Positions 25,171 to 34,247 of a DNA stretch of 64,000 nucleotides are shown here, piece after piece; the first letter of the stretch is position 1, and each line of letters starts with the position of its first letter. Made by a program: the position numbers and the translations under genes. This DNA comes from GCA-003244245 sp963822695 (GTDB taxonomy: Bacteria > Actinomycetota > Actinomycetes > Mycobacteriales > Pseudonocardiaceae): assembly GCA_963822695.1 (NCBI GenBank), contig CAWGJH010000024.1:310001-374000 (forward strand). Direction: 5' to 3'. The notes below the pieces were generated by a model. It was given only the letters and a program-made list of their open reading frames with translations. It did no database searches and had not been told where the DNA came from.

Positions 25171-28100
25171 ATGATGGTCGGCGTGGACGTGCTCGAGCTG
25201 TTCTCCCCGGCCACCCAAGACTGGTTCGCGGGGGCGTTCGTCGCGCCGACCCCGGCGCAGGAGGGCGCGTGGCGGTCGGCAGCCGCGGGCGGGCACACTC
25301 TGGTCATCGCCCCAACCGGGTCGGGCAAGACCCTCGCCGCGTTCCTGTGGGCGCTGGACCGGCTGGCCGTCGCGGGGCCGCCGGACGAGCCGACACAGCG
25401 TTGCCGGATACTCTACGTCTCGCCGCTCAAGGCCTTGGCGGTGGACGTCGAGCGCAACCTGCGTTCCCCGCTGGCGGGCATCCGGCAGGCCGCGCACCGT
25501 TTGGGGCTACCAACGCCGGACATCCGGGTGGGGATGCGCACCGGCGATACCCCGGTCGACCAGCGCCGTGCCTTCGTCCGCACCCCGCCCGACGTGCTTG
25601 TCACCACCCCGGAATCGCTGTTCTTGCTGCTGACATCGGCGGCCAGGGAATCGCTGCGCGGGGTGGATACCGTGATCGTCGACGAGGTGCACGCCGTCGC
25701 CGCCACCAAGCGCGGCGCGCACCTGGCCCTGTCCTTGGAGCGGCTGGACACGCTGCTGGACAAACCTGCCCAGCGGATCGGCCTGTCCGCCACCGTGCGT
25801 CCCGTCGAGGAGGTCAGCGCCTTCCTCGCTGGGGGCCGGCCAGTGCAGGTGGTGCAGCCGGCATCGGCCAAGACAATCGAGATTTCGGTCCAAGTGCCAG
25901 TGCCGGACATGTCGGTACTGGGCGAGCTGACCGGGGACGGGCTGGCAGAGGGCGAGCTGGCAGAGGGCGAGCTGGCAGGGAAGGCCCGCGGATCGGAGCG
26001 CCATGCCTCGATCTGGCCCGCAGTCGAGCGGCGGGTGCTGGAACTGGTGCGCGCGCACCGCTCGACGATCGTGTTCGCCAACTCGCGTCGGCTGGCCGAG
26101 CGGCTCACCTCCCGGCTCAACGAGCTCGCCGTCGAGGAACCCGCAGCGCCCCGAAACCGGATGCCGGCCGAGCTGATGGGCCAGGCAGGGCTCGCCGGCG
26201 GTGCTCCCAACGTGATCGCGAAGGCACACCACGGCTCGATGTCGCGCGAGCAGCGCACCCTGGTCGAGGAGGAACTCAAGTCCGGCCGGTTGCCGTGTGT
26301 GGTCGCCACCTCGTCGCTAGAGCTGGGCATCGACATGGGAGCGGTGGACCTGGTGGTGCAGGTCGAAGCACCTCCGACGGTGGCGTCGGGCCTCCAGCGG
26401 ATCGGCCGGGCCGGGCACCGGGTAGGTGCGGTGTCCCGGGGAGTGATCTTCCCCAAGTTCCGCGGTGACCTGGTCTCGTGCGCGGTGATCGCGGAACGGA
26501 TGGCGAACGGGGCAATCGAGGCGCTGCGCTATCCCCGCAACCCCCTCGACGTGCTCGCCCAACAAGTGGTGGCCATGGTCGCGCTCGATCCGTGGACCGT
26601 CGAGGATCTCGCCGCACTGGTCCGCCGCGCCGCGCCGTACTCGACTCTGCCCGACTCGGCGCTGCACGCCGTCCTGGACATGCTTGCGGGGCGCTACCCG
26701 TCGGAGGAGTTCGGTGAGCTGCGCCCCCGGATCGTCTGGGACCGGAGCGGCAACGAGCTGCGCGGGCGGCCAGGAGCGCAGCGGCTGGCCGTCACATCCG
26801 GCGGCACCATCCCGGACCGGGGGCTGTTCACCGTGATGACCCCCGGCGGTGCCGACGGGGCGGGCTCGCGGGTGGGTGAGCTCGACGAGGAGATGGTGTA
26901 CGAGTCCCGAGTAGGCGACACGTTCCTCCTCGGTTCGACCTCGTGGAAGATCGTCGACATTACCCATGATCGGGTTATCGCCCAGCCTGTACCAGGTGAG
27001 CCAGCAAGGATGCCGTTCTGGAAGGGCGACGCGCCGGGCCGGCCCCTGGAGTTAGGGCGTGCGCTGGGCGCGTTTGTTCGCGAGCTGAGCAGCGCCGAAG
27101 TGGACGCGGCACGCGGTCGCATGGGGTACGCGGGCCTCGACGCCTGGGCGACCGACAACTTGTTGTCCTACTTGCGCGAGCAGCGCGAGGCTGCGGGGCA
27201 CGTGCCCGACGACCGCACCGTTGTGGTGGAGCGTTTCCGCGACGAGCTGGGTGACTGGCGGATGGTGGTGCACTCCCCGTTCGGCGCGCAAGTGAATGGG
27301 CCATGGGCGCTGGCGATCAACGCCCGGCTGCGCGAGCGGCGCGGTGTCGAGGCACAGGTGGCCAGCGCGGACGACGGTATAGTGCTGCGGCTACCGGATG
27401 CGCTGGACGCTAACGGGGCTGAGGTGCTCCCCACCGCCGAGGACGTGCTGCTCGACCCGGATGAGGTGGAACAACTCGTGGTCGCCGAGGTGGGCGGTTC
27501 GGCTCTGTTCGCTTCCCGGTTCCGGGAGTGTGCCGCGCGGTCCCTGCTGCTGCCCCGCCGCGACCCGCGACGCCGTACGCCGCTGTGGCAGCAGCGGCAA
27601 CGGTCAGCTCAGCTGCTCACCGTCGCCTCGAAGTACGAGCAGTTCCCGGTGGTGCTGGAGGCGATGCGGGAGTGCCTGCAGGACGTCTATGACCTGCCCG
27701 GGCTGCGCGAGCTGATGTCGGAGGTGCGAGCCCGACGGGTGCGGGTGGTGGAGGTCACCACCCCGTCGCCGTCGCCGTTCGCCCGCAGCCTGCTGTTCGG
27801 CTACGTGGGGATGTTCCTCTATGAGCTCGACGCCCCGTTGGCCGAGCGTAAGGCCGCCGCGCTCGCGCTCGACTCCGCATTGTTGGCGGAGCTGCTCGGC
27901 ACCGAGGCGATCCGCGAGCTGCTCGACCCCGGGGCGCTCGTTGAGGTAGAAGCGCAGCTACAGCGCCTCGATCCCGACCGGCACGCGCGAGACTTCGAAG
28001 GCACTGCCGACCTGCTGCGTGCGCTGGGCGACCTCACCGAGGCTGAGGCCGCGCGGCGCGGGGTCGCCCCGGAGTGGCTTGCCGAGCTCGGCGCGGCCCG

Positions 28101-29901
28101 CCGGGCGATCACGGTGCGAATCGCCGGCGAGCGGCGCTGGATCGCCATCGAGGACGCCGGGCGAGTGCGCGACGCACTGGGTGTGGCCCTGCCGGTAGGG
28201 GTGCCGGAGGCGTTCACCGAACCGGTTGCCGACCCGCTCGGGGATCTTGTGCTGCGCTACGCACGAACGCGCGGGCCGTTCATCGCCGCTGCCGCCGCAG
28301 ATCGTTTCGGGCTCGGGGTCGCCGTGGTGGGTGCGGTATTGGATCGGATGACCAGGGTGGGCACTCTCGTCCGCGGCGAACTGCGCCCGGTCGAGCTCGG
28401 CGGCGGGGGCACGGAGTACTGCCACACAGAGGTGTTACGGCGGTTGCGGCGAGCGTCGCTGGCCCGCTTGCGCGCCGAGGTGGAGCCGGTTGAGCAGGCC
28501 GCCCTCGGTCGGTTCCTCCCAGCCTGGCACGGCATCGGCCCGTGCGGCACCCTACGTGACGGGTTCGGGCGGGAGCGACGGCTGCGCGGCGCGGCCACCC
28601 CGGACGACGTGCTCGGTGCCGTGGAGCAGCTAGCCGGTGCACCGGTGCCGGCGAGCGCGCTAGAATCGTTGCTCCTCCCAGCCCGGCTGCCCGGCTACTC
28701 CCCCGCTCTGCTCGATGAACTCACTATCTCCGGCGAGGTCACCTGGATCGGCTGCGGGTCACTGCCTGGTGGCGACGGGTGGATCGCGCTGGCTCCGACC
28801 GACCTGGCTGATCTGGTACTGCCGGATGTTGACGAGCAGCTTGCGCTCACCCCGATACACCGCTGTGTCCTGCGCGCTCTGAGCTGGGACCCCGCTGGTG
28901 GTCCCGCTGGGGGTGGCGCGTTGTTCTTTCGGCAGCTTGCTGATCGGACGGGTCGGTATCTGCTCGCCGATGGTGAACCGGTGCGCGGTGACGCCGAGGT
29001 GGTCGCGGCGGTGTGGGACCTGGTGTGGGCGGGGTTGCTGACCAACGATTCGCTGGCCCCGCTGCGGGCCTCGGTGTCCGGCCGCTCGGCCGCGCACCGG
29101 CCACGTCAGCCCGCGCCGCGCCGGAGGTACGCCCGGATGCGCGCGGGGCGAGCGCCGCTGCCCTCCCGTGCTGGTCCGCCAACAGCCGCGGGACGCTGGT
29201 CGCTATCGCCGGTGCACCAACCTCCTGTGCCACCGCCGCCAGTGCGACCGCCTCCTGTGCCACCGCCGCCGGTCCCCCAGCCGGACCCAACCCGCCGGGC
29301 CCACGCCCGGGCCGAGACGTTCCTCGAGCGCCACGGAGTACTCACCAGAGGTGCCCTGGACACCGAGCGAGTCGCCGGAGGCTTTGCCGGCATCTACAAG
29401 GTGCTGCGGGCCATGGAGGAGTCTGGACGGTGCCGACGCGGGTACGTCGTCGAGGGACTCGGAGCCGCGCAGTTTGCCGTTCCGGGCGCCATCGACCGGC
29501 TGCGCGCCCTTGGCCAGCCTGGCGACGACAGTGCCGCCACGGTGATACTCGCCGCCACCGACCCCGCCCAGCCCTACGGAGCCGCCTTGCCGTGGCCGCC
29601 CACGGTGGGTGCCGCGCGACACCGGCCTGGACGCAAGGCCGGAGCGCTGGCCGTCCTCGTCGACGGTGCCGCCGTGCTCTACGTCGAACGCGGCGGCCGA
29701 TCGATGCTGTCCTTCACTGAGGACACCGGTACCTTGCGTGCCGCCGTACAGACCCTCGCCGGCGCGGTGCAGCAGGGTTGGTTGGGTTCGCTGTCCGTGG
29801 AGCGCACTGACGGCGAGGCGGCTCTAGGATCTGCGCTGGCTGAACTGCTGCGGGACGCCGGGTTCCGCGCCACCCCCCGCGGACTGCGGATACGCGCCTG
29901 A
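25171..29901 (+). CDS. lhr: Lhr-like ATP-dependent DNA helicase
   Basis: This 1576-residue superfamily 2 helicase is of the Lhr (large helicase-related) group, which unwinds RNA:DNA and DNA duplexes during repair. It has Walker A APTGSGKT at 47-54, LYVSPLKALA, DEVH at 171-174, GLSATVRP and the motif VI region QRIGRAGHRVG (about 410), followed by the long Lhr winged-helix and core extension. A Gly/Glu/Leu repeat (GELAEGELAG) near 255-270 and a Pro-rich linker (about 1347-1372) before the last roughly 200 residues are unusual insertions. It starts 8 bases after vdh with AGGA nearby. An Nth/Nei glycosylase partner is not adjacent. Confidence 0.93.
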   Translation: MMVGVDVLELFSPATQDWFAGAFVAPTPAQEGAWRSAAAGGHTLVIAPTGSGKTLAAFLWALDRLAVAGPPDEPTQRCRILYVSPLKALAVDVERNLRSPLAGIRQAAHRLGLPTPDIRVGMRTGDTPVDQRRAFVRTPPDVLVTTPESLFLLLTSAARESLRGVDTVIVDEVHAVAATKRGAHLALSLERLDTLLDKPAQRIGLSATVRPVEEVSAFLAGGRPVQVVQPASAKTIEISVQVPVPDMSVLGELTGDGLAEGELAEGELAGKARGSERHASIWPAVERRVLELVRAHRSTIVFANSRRLAERLTSRLNELAVEEPAAPRNRMPAELMGQAGLAGGAPNVIAKAHHGSMSREQRTLVEEELKSGRLPCVVATSSLELGIDMGAVDLVVQVEAPPTVASGLQRIGRAGHRVGAVSRGVIFPKFRGDLVSCAVIAERMANGAIEALRYPRNPLDVLAQQVVAMVALDPWTVEDLAALVRRAAPYSTLPDSALHAVLDMLAGRYPSEEFGELRPRIVWDRSGNELRGRPGAQRLAVTSGGTIPDRGLFTVMTPGGADGAGSRVGELDEEMVYESRVGDTFLLGSTSWKIVDITHDRVIAQPVPGEPARMPFWKGDAPGRPLELGRALGAFVRELSSAEVDAARGRMGYAGLDAWATDNLLSYLREQREAAGHVPDDRTVVVERFRDELGDWRMVVHSPFGAQVNGPWALAINARLRERRGVEAQVASADDGIVLRLPDALDANGAEVLPTAEDVLLDPDEVEQLVVAEVGGSALFASRFRECAARSLLLPRRDPRRRTPLWQQRQRSAQLLTVASKYEQFPVVLEAMRECLQDVYDLPGLRELMSEVRARRVRVVEVTTPSPSPFARSLLFGYVGMFLYELDAPLAERKAAALALDSALLAELLGTEAIRELLDPGALVEVEAQLQRLDPDRHARDFEGTADLLRALGDLTEAEAARRGVAPEWLAELGAARRAITVRIAGERRWIAIEDAGRVRDALGVALPVGVPEAFTEPVADPLGDLVLRYARTRGPFIAAAAADRFGLGVAVVGAVLDRMTRVGTLVRGELRPVELGGGGTEYCHTEVLRRLRRASLARLRAEVEPVEQAALGRFLPAWHGIGPCGTLRDGFGRERRLRGAATPDDVLGAVEQLAGAPVPASALESLLLPARLPGYSPALLDELTISGEVTWIGCGSLPGGDGWIALAPTDLADLVLPDVDEQLALTPIHRCVLRALSWDPAGGPAGGGALFFRQLADRTGRYLLADGEPVRGDAEVVAAVWDLVWAGLLTNDSLAPLRASVSGRSAAHRPRQPAPRRRYARMRAGRAPLPSRAGPPTAAGRWSLSPVHQPPVPPPPVRPPPVPPPPVPQPDPTRRAHARAETFLERHGVLTRGALDTERVAGGFAGIYKVLRAMEESGRCRRGYVVEGLGAAQFAVPGAIDRLRALGQPGDDSAATVILAATDPAQPYGAALPWPPTVGAARHRPGRKAGALAVLVDGAAVLYVERGGRSMLSFTEDTGTLRAAVQTLAGAVQQGWLGSLSVERTDGEAALGSALAELLRDAGFRATPRGLRIRA

Positions 29902-29922
29902 TGCCCTGGCAGTCCGATTAAT

Positions 29923-30696
29923 TTACTGCGTTGCAAGGCGCAACAGCGTCCAGAGACGGCCGACGGAATCCTGGTCACCGGAGATCCGGACTGACTGGTC
30001 GGGCAGCCGTCCCCACGACCAGAGGTAGATCTCCATGGGCGCTGCACTGACTATGGCGTCCGCCGAGCGAACGTCGGACTCCTCCACCCGCCGCGCGGTG
30101 CACCGGCCCGGCTCGAAGAGGGCCAACCAGCGTCGATCGGCAGCCGAGAGGGCGACCGCACCCTGCTGCGGCGAGGACATCCCCAGCTCACCGAGGCGGT
30201 GACCGAACCACAGAAACAACAGCTCGTCGATGCCATCGAGAGCCACCTCCGGGTCGATTGCATGCACAGGCCCACCAGCAGCAGCTTCCACATCTACCCG
30301 ATGCACAGTGGTCTCGTGAGCCATCCGACGCCGCCAGAAGCCATGCGTGCGATCGTCCGGCCACCACGTGTCGCAGGGTTCAGCTGGGTCATGGTTGCCC
30401 AGCTCCGTCAGCAACTCCTCGAGCCCTATTCGCACGAACTCGACCAGATTTCCGTCCGACGGTGCTTGCTGCCGCTGTTCAGGTCGACACCCGTCCCGCA
30501 CCCACAACCGGGTCTCCCGGTGCACGCTACCCACGTGCCGCAGGGTCTTCTCCAAGGTGAGATCCGGGCAACCTGGTACCTCGGCATGCGCCCTGGCCGG
30601 CAACGCTGAGGCCGCCATGTCGAGCATCAGTTCGCCCTCGAGCCCGATCACATCCAGCATCCGGCCGTAGTCGATCAGTGGCCGCGGCGCCGTCAT
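29923..30696 (-). CDS. Maleylpyruvate isomerase family mycothiol-dependent enzyme
   Basis: This 257-residue DinB/MDMPI-fold protein has an N-terminal four-helix domain with RHVGSVHRETRLWV and, later, RRMAHETTVHRVD, whose His residues fit the metal site. The C-terminal half holds a SCP2-like domain ending MEIYLWSWGRLPDQSVRISG. Relatives use mycothiol in isomerase or transferase reactions; the substrate here is unknown. Its ATG overlaps the stop of the HEPN gene (ATGA), so both are translated from one SOS-box-associated transcript. It converges with lhr, with a 21-base gap. Confidence 0.82.
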   Translation of the reverse strand: MTAPRPLIDYGRMLDVIGLEGELMLDMAASALPARAHAEVPGCPDLTLEKTLRHVGSVHRETRLWVRDGCRPEQRQQAPSDGNLVEFVRIGLEELLTELGNHDPAEPCDTWWPDDRTHGFWRRRMAHETTVHRVDVEAAAGGPVHAIDPEVALDGIDELLFLWFGHRLGELGMSSPQQGAVALSAADRRWLALFEPGRCTARRVEESDVRSADAIVSAAPMEIYLWSWGRLPDQSVRISGDQDSVGRLWTLLRLATQ

Positions 30697-31136
30697 CGGA
30701 CGGTCCTTGCCACCGCGTGGCCCGCGATGGTGAGGAACTCGCCAGCCTGCCGGACCAGGTCATCGGCGTCGCGGGCAGTCACGAGGCGATGTACACCGGC
30801 CTCGGCGGCTGCCCGGGTGGCCGAAGCGGCGGCGAAAAATGTTGACCATTCCGCGAGTTCTGGTGCGACGGTGGCGAGCAGTGCCCATGCGCTGGTCGGC
30901 TGGGCGCGGTTGCGCGGCCGGGCCCGCGCCGCCAGGACGGCGGCCGCCGCACGCAGCGCCGCGAGGTGCGCCCGGGCGTAACGATCTACTGGATGCGCGG
31001 CGTACTCGGCATCGAGCAGTCTCTGTCGAGCCTGCTCGAGCAGGATACGTACGCTGGGTGGGCAGTGACTCAGTCCGTACTTCGGGCTGTCGTACCGCGG
31101 CACGACGGATGGGGTGAGCGCAGCAGCAGTGGCCAC
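30693..31136 (-). CDS. SAV_6107-type HEPN domain protein
   Basis: This 147-residue all-helical protein contains ILLEQARQRLLDAEYAAHPV, RYARAHLAALRAAAAVLAAR and WSTFFAAASATRAAAEAG, the pattern of the SAV_6107 HEPN family. HEPN domains are often RNases or nucleic-acid partners, but the canonical RX4-6H is not obvious here. GTG 31136 is chosen because AGGAGG precedes it by 5 bases. It is the first gene after a perfect SOS palindrome and is coupled by overlap to the MDMPI-family gene. A role in damage response is inferred from the promoter only. Confidence 0.75.
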   Translation of the reverse strand: MATAAALTPSVVPRYDSPKYGLSHCPPSVRILLEQARQRLLDAEYAAHPVDRYARAHLAALRAAAAVLAARARPRNRAQPTSAWALLATVAPELAEWSTFFAAASATRAAAEAGVHRLVTARDADDLVRQAGEFLTIAGHAVARTVR

Positions 31137-31244
31137 GTCGGCCTCCTGGGTCGGGAGTCGTGATGGGCGACACAAGGTCGACTCCGCCGTGGGAAGCCGG
31201 CGGAGCTCGGCGGTGGTGCGCTTCCCCCGCCCCACCGCCGAGTC

Positions 31245-31270
31245 CGTGTTCGAACATATGTTCGAACACG
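31245..31270. promoter_or_regulatory. 26-bp palindrome containing a perfect SOS box
   Basis: Arms CGTGTTCGAACAT (31245-31257) and ATGTTCGAACACG (31258-31270) form a perfect palindrome. Its core TCGAACATATGTTCGA (31250-31265) matches the actinobacterial LexA box TCGAAC-RNRY-GTTCGA exactly. It lies 109 bases upstream of the HEPN gene (minus) and 152 bases upstream of the GNAT gene (plus), and could control either. Confidence 0.8.
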
Positions 31271-31421
31271 CCTAGAGGGTAGCCCCTCTCAGCCCGGGTC
31301 CGTCAAGTGCCAATCTGTGCCAGCACAGCAGGCCGGCGCCTAGACGTGGTCTCATGAAACTCATGCACTCCGTGGACGCCACCCGCTTTGCGGTGACGTC
31401 GGCCGATACGGGAGGTCGGCG

Positions 31422-31982
31422 GTGACCGCGATGCCCACCCGCGAACCAACGCGGCTGACTGAGCTGACGGCCGCGCAGTTGCGCGTGCGGCTGGACGAGG
31501 CGCTGCGGATCTATGTCACAGCGATGCGTTACCCACCTGGTACGGTGCGGCATCGCAGCCCAATGTGGCTGGAGCACACGCTGCGGGTCGGCTGGCTGTG
31601 CATGGCTGCCTTCGACGCGGACACCCTGGTGGGTATCGGCTACGGTTACCGGGGGGCGCCCGGCCAGTGGTGGCATGACGAGGTCCACCGCGGACTCATG
31701 CTCATCGATCCCGCTGCGGCACACCGGGAGCTCGCCGACTACTTCGAGCTCACCGAACTGCATGTGCACCCGGACGCGCAGGGCAGAGGGATCGGCAAAG
31801 CTCTGCTCACCGAGTTACTGTCCAGAGTGGATGCTCCGCGCGCATTGCTGTCCACACCCGAGGGCCCCACCCGAGCATGGCGGCTCTACCGGCGGCTCGG
31901 GTTCACCGACCTGCTGCGTCACTACCACTTCACCGGGGATTCCCGGGAGTTCGCGGTGCTGGGCCGCACGCTGCCGCTCTAG
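31422..31982 (+). CDS. GNAT-family N-acetyltransferase
   Basis: This 186-residue acetyltransferase has the acetyl-CoA motif A, LTELHVHPDAQGRGIGKALL (about 106-125), with the Q/R-x-x-G-x-G/A pattern, and a later WRLYRRLGF motif B. The substrate is unknown. The start is GTG 31422 with GGAGG 7 bases upstream; ATG 31431 is an alternative. It occupies the position of Rv2170 beside metF, prenyl synthase and mptA in M. tuberculosis. Its stop overlaps the metF stop by 4 bases. Confidence 0.85.
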   Translation: MTAMPTREPTRLTELTAAQLRVRLDEALRIYVTAMRYPPGTVRHRSPMWLEHTLRVGWLCMAAFDADTLVGIGYGYRGAPGQWWHDEVHRGLMLIDPAAAHRELADYFELTELHVHPDAQGRGIGKALLTELLSRVDAPRALLSTPEGPTRAWRLYRRLGFTDLLRHYHFTGDSREFAVLGRTLPL

Positions 31983-32887
31983 CGCGCGACCGCAGCCGGA
32001 CGTCCGGGCGCCATGCCCAGCCGGGCCAGCACGGCCCGAGTGGAGCCGGATCGGTTGAGCGTGTAGAAGTGCAACCCCGGCGCGCCCTCGGCGAGCAGCC
32101 GCTCGCACAATTCGCTTGCGACATTCACCCCTACCTGGCGCACCGCGGCGGGATCGTCACCCACCGCGACCAGCCGGTCACGGACCGTGTCGGGGATCGT
32201 GCAGCCCGATAACTCGGCCATCTTCTGCACGCCGCGCAACGTGGTGATGGGCATCACCCCCGGAAGGATCGGCACCGTCGCCATGTCCGCGCCCGCCGCG
32301 GTTACTCGGTCCCGCAGCCGCAGGTAGTCCTCCGGGCGAAAGAACATCTGGGTGATCGCGAACTGGGCACCGGCTCGCAGCTTGGCCACCAGGTGCCGAA
32401 CATCGGACTCGACGTCAGGCGAGCGGGGGTGGCACTCGGGAAAGGCGGCCACGCCGATGCAGAAGTGGCCGAGCGAGCGGACGAGGCGAACCAGCTCCGC
32501 AGCGTAGTGCACGCCTTGGGGGTGCGCCACCCACTCTCCGAGCGGCTCACCCGGCGGATCCCCGCGCAGTGCCAGCACATTGCGAATCCCGGCCTCGGCG
32601 TAGCTACCGATCACCTGCCGCAGGTCGGCCACCGAGTGGTTCACCGCAGTGAGGTGCGCCATCGGGACCAGGCTGGTCTGCTGCGCAATCCGCCCTGTGA
32701 TCCGCACCGTCCGGTCCCGGCTGGAACCCCCGGCACCATAGGTCACCGAGACAAAGGCCGGATCGAGCGGCTCGAAGTCCCGCACCGCCTGCCACAGTTG
32801 GCGCTCCCCAGCGTCGTCACGGGGCGGAAAGAACTCAACCGAGAACACCGGGCGGCCACCGCCGAGCCGGTCGATGACGGCCGTCAT
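31979..32887 (-). CDS. metF: Methylenetetrahydrofolate reductase
   Basis: This 302-residue flavoenzyme reduces 5,10-methylene-THF to 5-methyl-THF for methionine synthesis. TIM-barrel motifs are FSVEFFPPRDDAGERQL (the catalytic Glu in the first strand), FVSVTYGAGGSSRDRT, NVLALRGDPPG and FAITQMFFRPEDYLRL. It is the counterpart of Rv2172c and is divergent from the prenyl synthase gene. The start is the ATG at 32887. The intergenic region with the next gene contains 17-base tandem repeats. Confidence 0.95.
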   Translation of the reverse strand: MTAVIDRLGGGRPVFSVEFFPPRDDAGERQLWQAVRDFEPLDPAFVSVTYGAGGSSRDRTVRITGRIAQQTSLVPMAHLTAVNHSVADLRQVIGSYAEAGIRNVLALRGDPPGEPLGEWVAHPQGVHYAAELVRLVRSLGHFCIGVAAFPECHPRSPDVESDVRHLVAKLRAGAQFAITQMFFRPEDYLRLRDRVTAAGADMATVPILPGVMPITTLRGVQKMAELSGCTIPDTVRDRLVAVGDDPAAVRQVGVNVASELCERLLAEGAPGLHFYTLNRSGSTRAVLARLGMAPGRPAAVAR

Positions 32888-32928
32888 GCTGACACCCTAA
32901 GCCGTACCGGCGACAAGGGCGCACCAAT

Positions 32929-32978
32929 TACCTACCGAACCCGGGTACCTACCGAACCCGGGGTATGCCGAACCGGGG
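32929..32978 (+). repeat. 17-bp tandem repeats between metF and prenyl synthase
   Basis: TACCTACCGAACCCGGG occurs twice in perfect tandem (32929-32945, 32946-32962), followed by a shorter diverged copy beginning TATGCCGAACC (32964-32978). It sits in the 181-base divergent promoter region and might be stacked operator or promoter units. Confidence 0.7.
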
Positions 32979-33068
32979 CACGTGTCGGCACGAACGACCC
33001 CTATCGTCGGCACGCACAGCGGGTGCGGCCCCGCTACGCGGCGCGTCACCACGATCGCAGGAGGTTCG

Positions 33069-34223
33069 ATGGCGCAGGGGAACGCCACCCGCAGAGCCCG
33101 AACTCGGATCCTAGGCGGGCTACCGGAAGATCAGCAGGTGCATCCGCTCGATGACAACCTCCGCGCCGAGGTACACCACGAGCTTGCCGCCTTCCTGCAG
33201 GCCAAGCGCGACGAGGCGGCGCAGATCGACCAGCAATTCGTCGCCGCGGTGGACTCACTGAGCGAGGTCGTGCTAGGCCCCGGCAAGCGGCTGCGCCCGA
33301 CTTTTGCCTGGTGGGGCTGGCGAGGAGCGGGTGGCTCCCCGGTTGACCCGCAGGCGCGGGCCGTGCTGCGGTCGGTGAGCTCGCTGGAATTGATCCACGC
33401 TTGTGCCCTGGTGCACGACGACCTGATGGACGATTCCACCACCCGGCGCGGCGCGGCGACGGTGCACGTCGACTTCGCGGCCCGGCACCGCGCAGCCGGA
33501 TGGTCGGGCACGGCGGAACGGTTCGGCGCGGCCACCGCCATCCTGCTCGGTGACATCGCACTGGCCTGGGCTGACGACATGTTGCGCGGGTCGGATCTGT
33601 GGCCTGATCAGCTGCGCAGAGCGCACGCCGTGTGGCAGGTGATGCGCACCGAGGTGCTCGCGGGCCAATACCTCGACGTGCTCACCCAGGCCAGGGGTGA
33701 CGAGGCGCCCGAGACCGCGCTGCGGATCGACCGGTACAAGACTGCGGCCTATACCGTTGAGCGACCGCTGCACCTTGGGGCAGCGATCGCCGGAGCGAGC
33801 CCCGCACTGGTGCACGCCTATCGCTGCTTCGGCGCTGACATCGGTATCGCCTTCCAGCTCCGCGATGATCTGCTGGGCATGTTCGGCGACCCTCGGGTCA
33901 CCGGTAAGCCGGCCGGCGACGACCTGCGCGAGGGCAAACGGACGCTGCTGCTGGCCTATGGGCTGCGGGCCGCTGACGAAAAGCGCCAGACCGGGGCCGC
34001 TGACCTGCTGCGCGGCACCATCGGGAACCCGCAGGTGGACGAGAGCACCGTGACGGAGATCCGCGAGCTGCTGATCGAGCTCGGCGCAGTGGCTGAGGTG
34101 GAGCGTCGGATCAGCACGCTCACCAACTCAGCACTGGATAGCCTGTATACTGCCGAGCTGGCTGATCCGGCCGGTGCCCGGCTGACCGAGCTTGCCACCC
34201 AAGCTACCTGCAGAGTTCGCTAA
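33069..34223 (+). CDS. idsA: Polyprenyl (geranylgeranyl-type) diphosphate synthase
   Basis: This 384-residue prenyltransferase elongates isoprenyl diphosphates. The first aspartate-rich motif DDLMD is at 117-121 (VHDDLMDDSTTRRG) and the second is FQLRDDLLGMFGD near 265-275, with GPGKRLRP upstream. ATG 33069 follows AGGAGG by 4 bases; a 29-codon upstream extension is not conserved. Followed by crtI and crtB, it most likely supplies GGPP for phytoene. In M. tuberculosis the same slot holds idsA2 (Rv2173). Product chain length is inferred, not seen. Confidence 0.93.
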   Translation: MAQGNATRRARTRILGGLPEDQQVHPLDDNLRAEVHHELAAFLQAKRDEAAQIDQQFVAAVDSLSEVVLGPGKRLRPTFAWWGWRGAGGSPVDPQARAVLRSVSSLELIHACALVHDDLMDDSTTRRGAATVHVDFAARHRAAGWSGTAERFGAATAILLGDIALAWADDMLRGSDLWPDQLRRAHAVWQVMRTEVLAGQYLDVLTQARGDEAPETALRIDRYKTAAYTVERPLHLGAAIAGASPALVHAYRCFGADIGIAFQLRDDLLGMFGDPRVTGKPAGDDLREGKRTLLLAYGLRAADEKRQTGAADLLRGTIGNPQVDESTVTEIRELLIELGAVAEVERRISTLTNSALDSLYTAELADPAGARLTELATQATCRVR

Positions 34224-34247
34224 CCCGGCCCCGCGTAACGTGCACCC

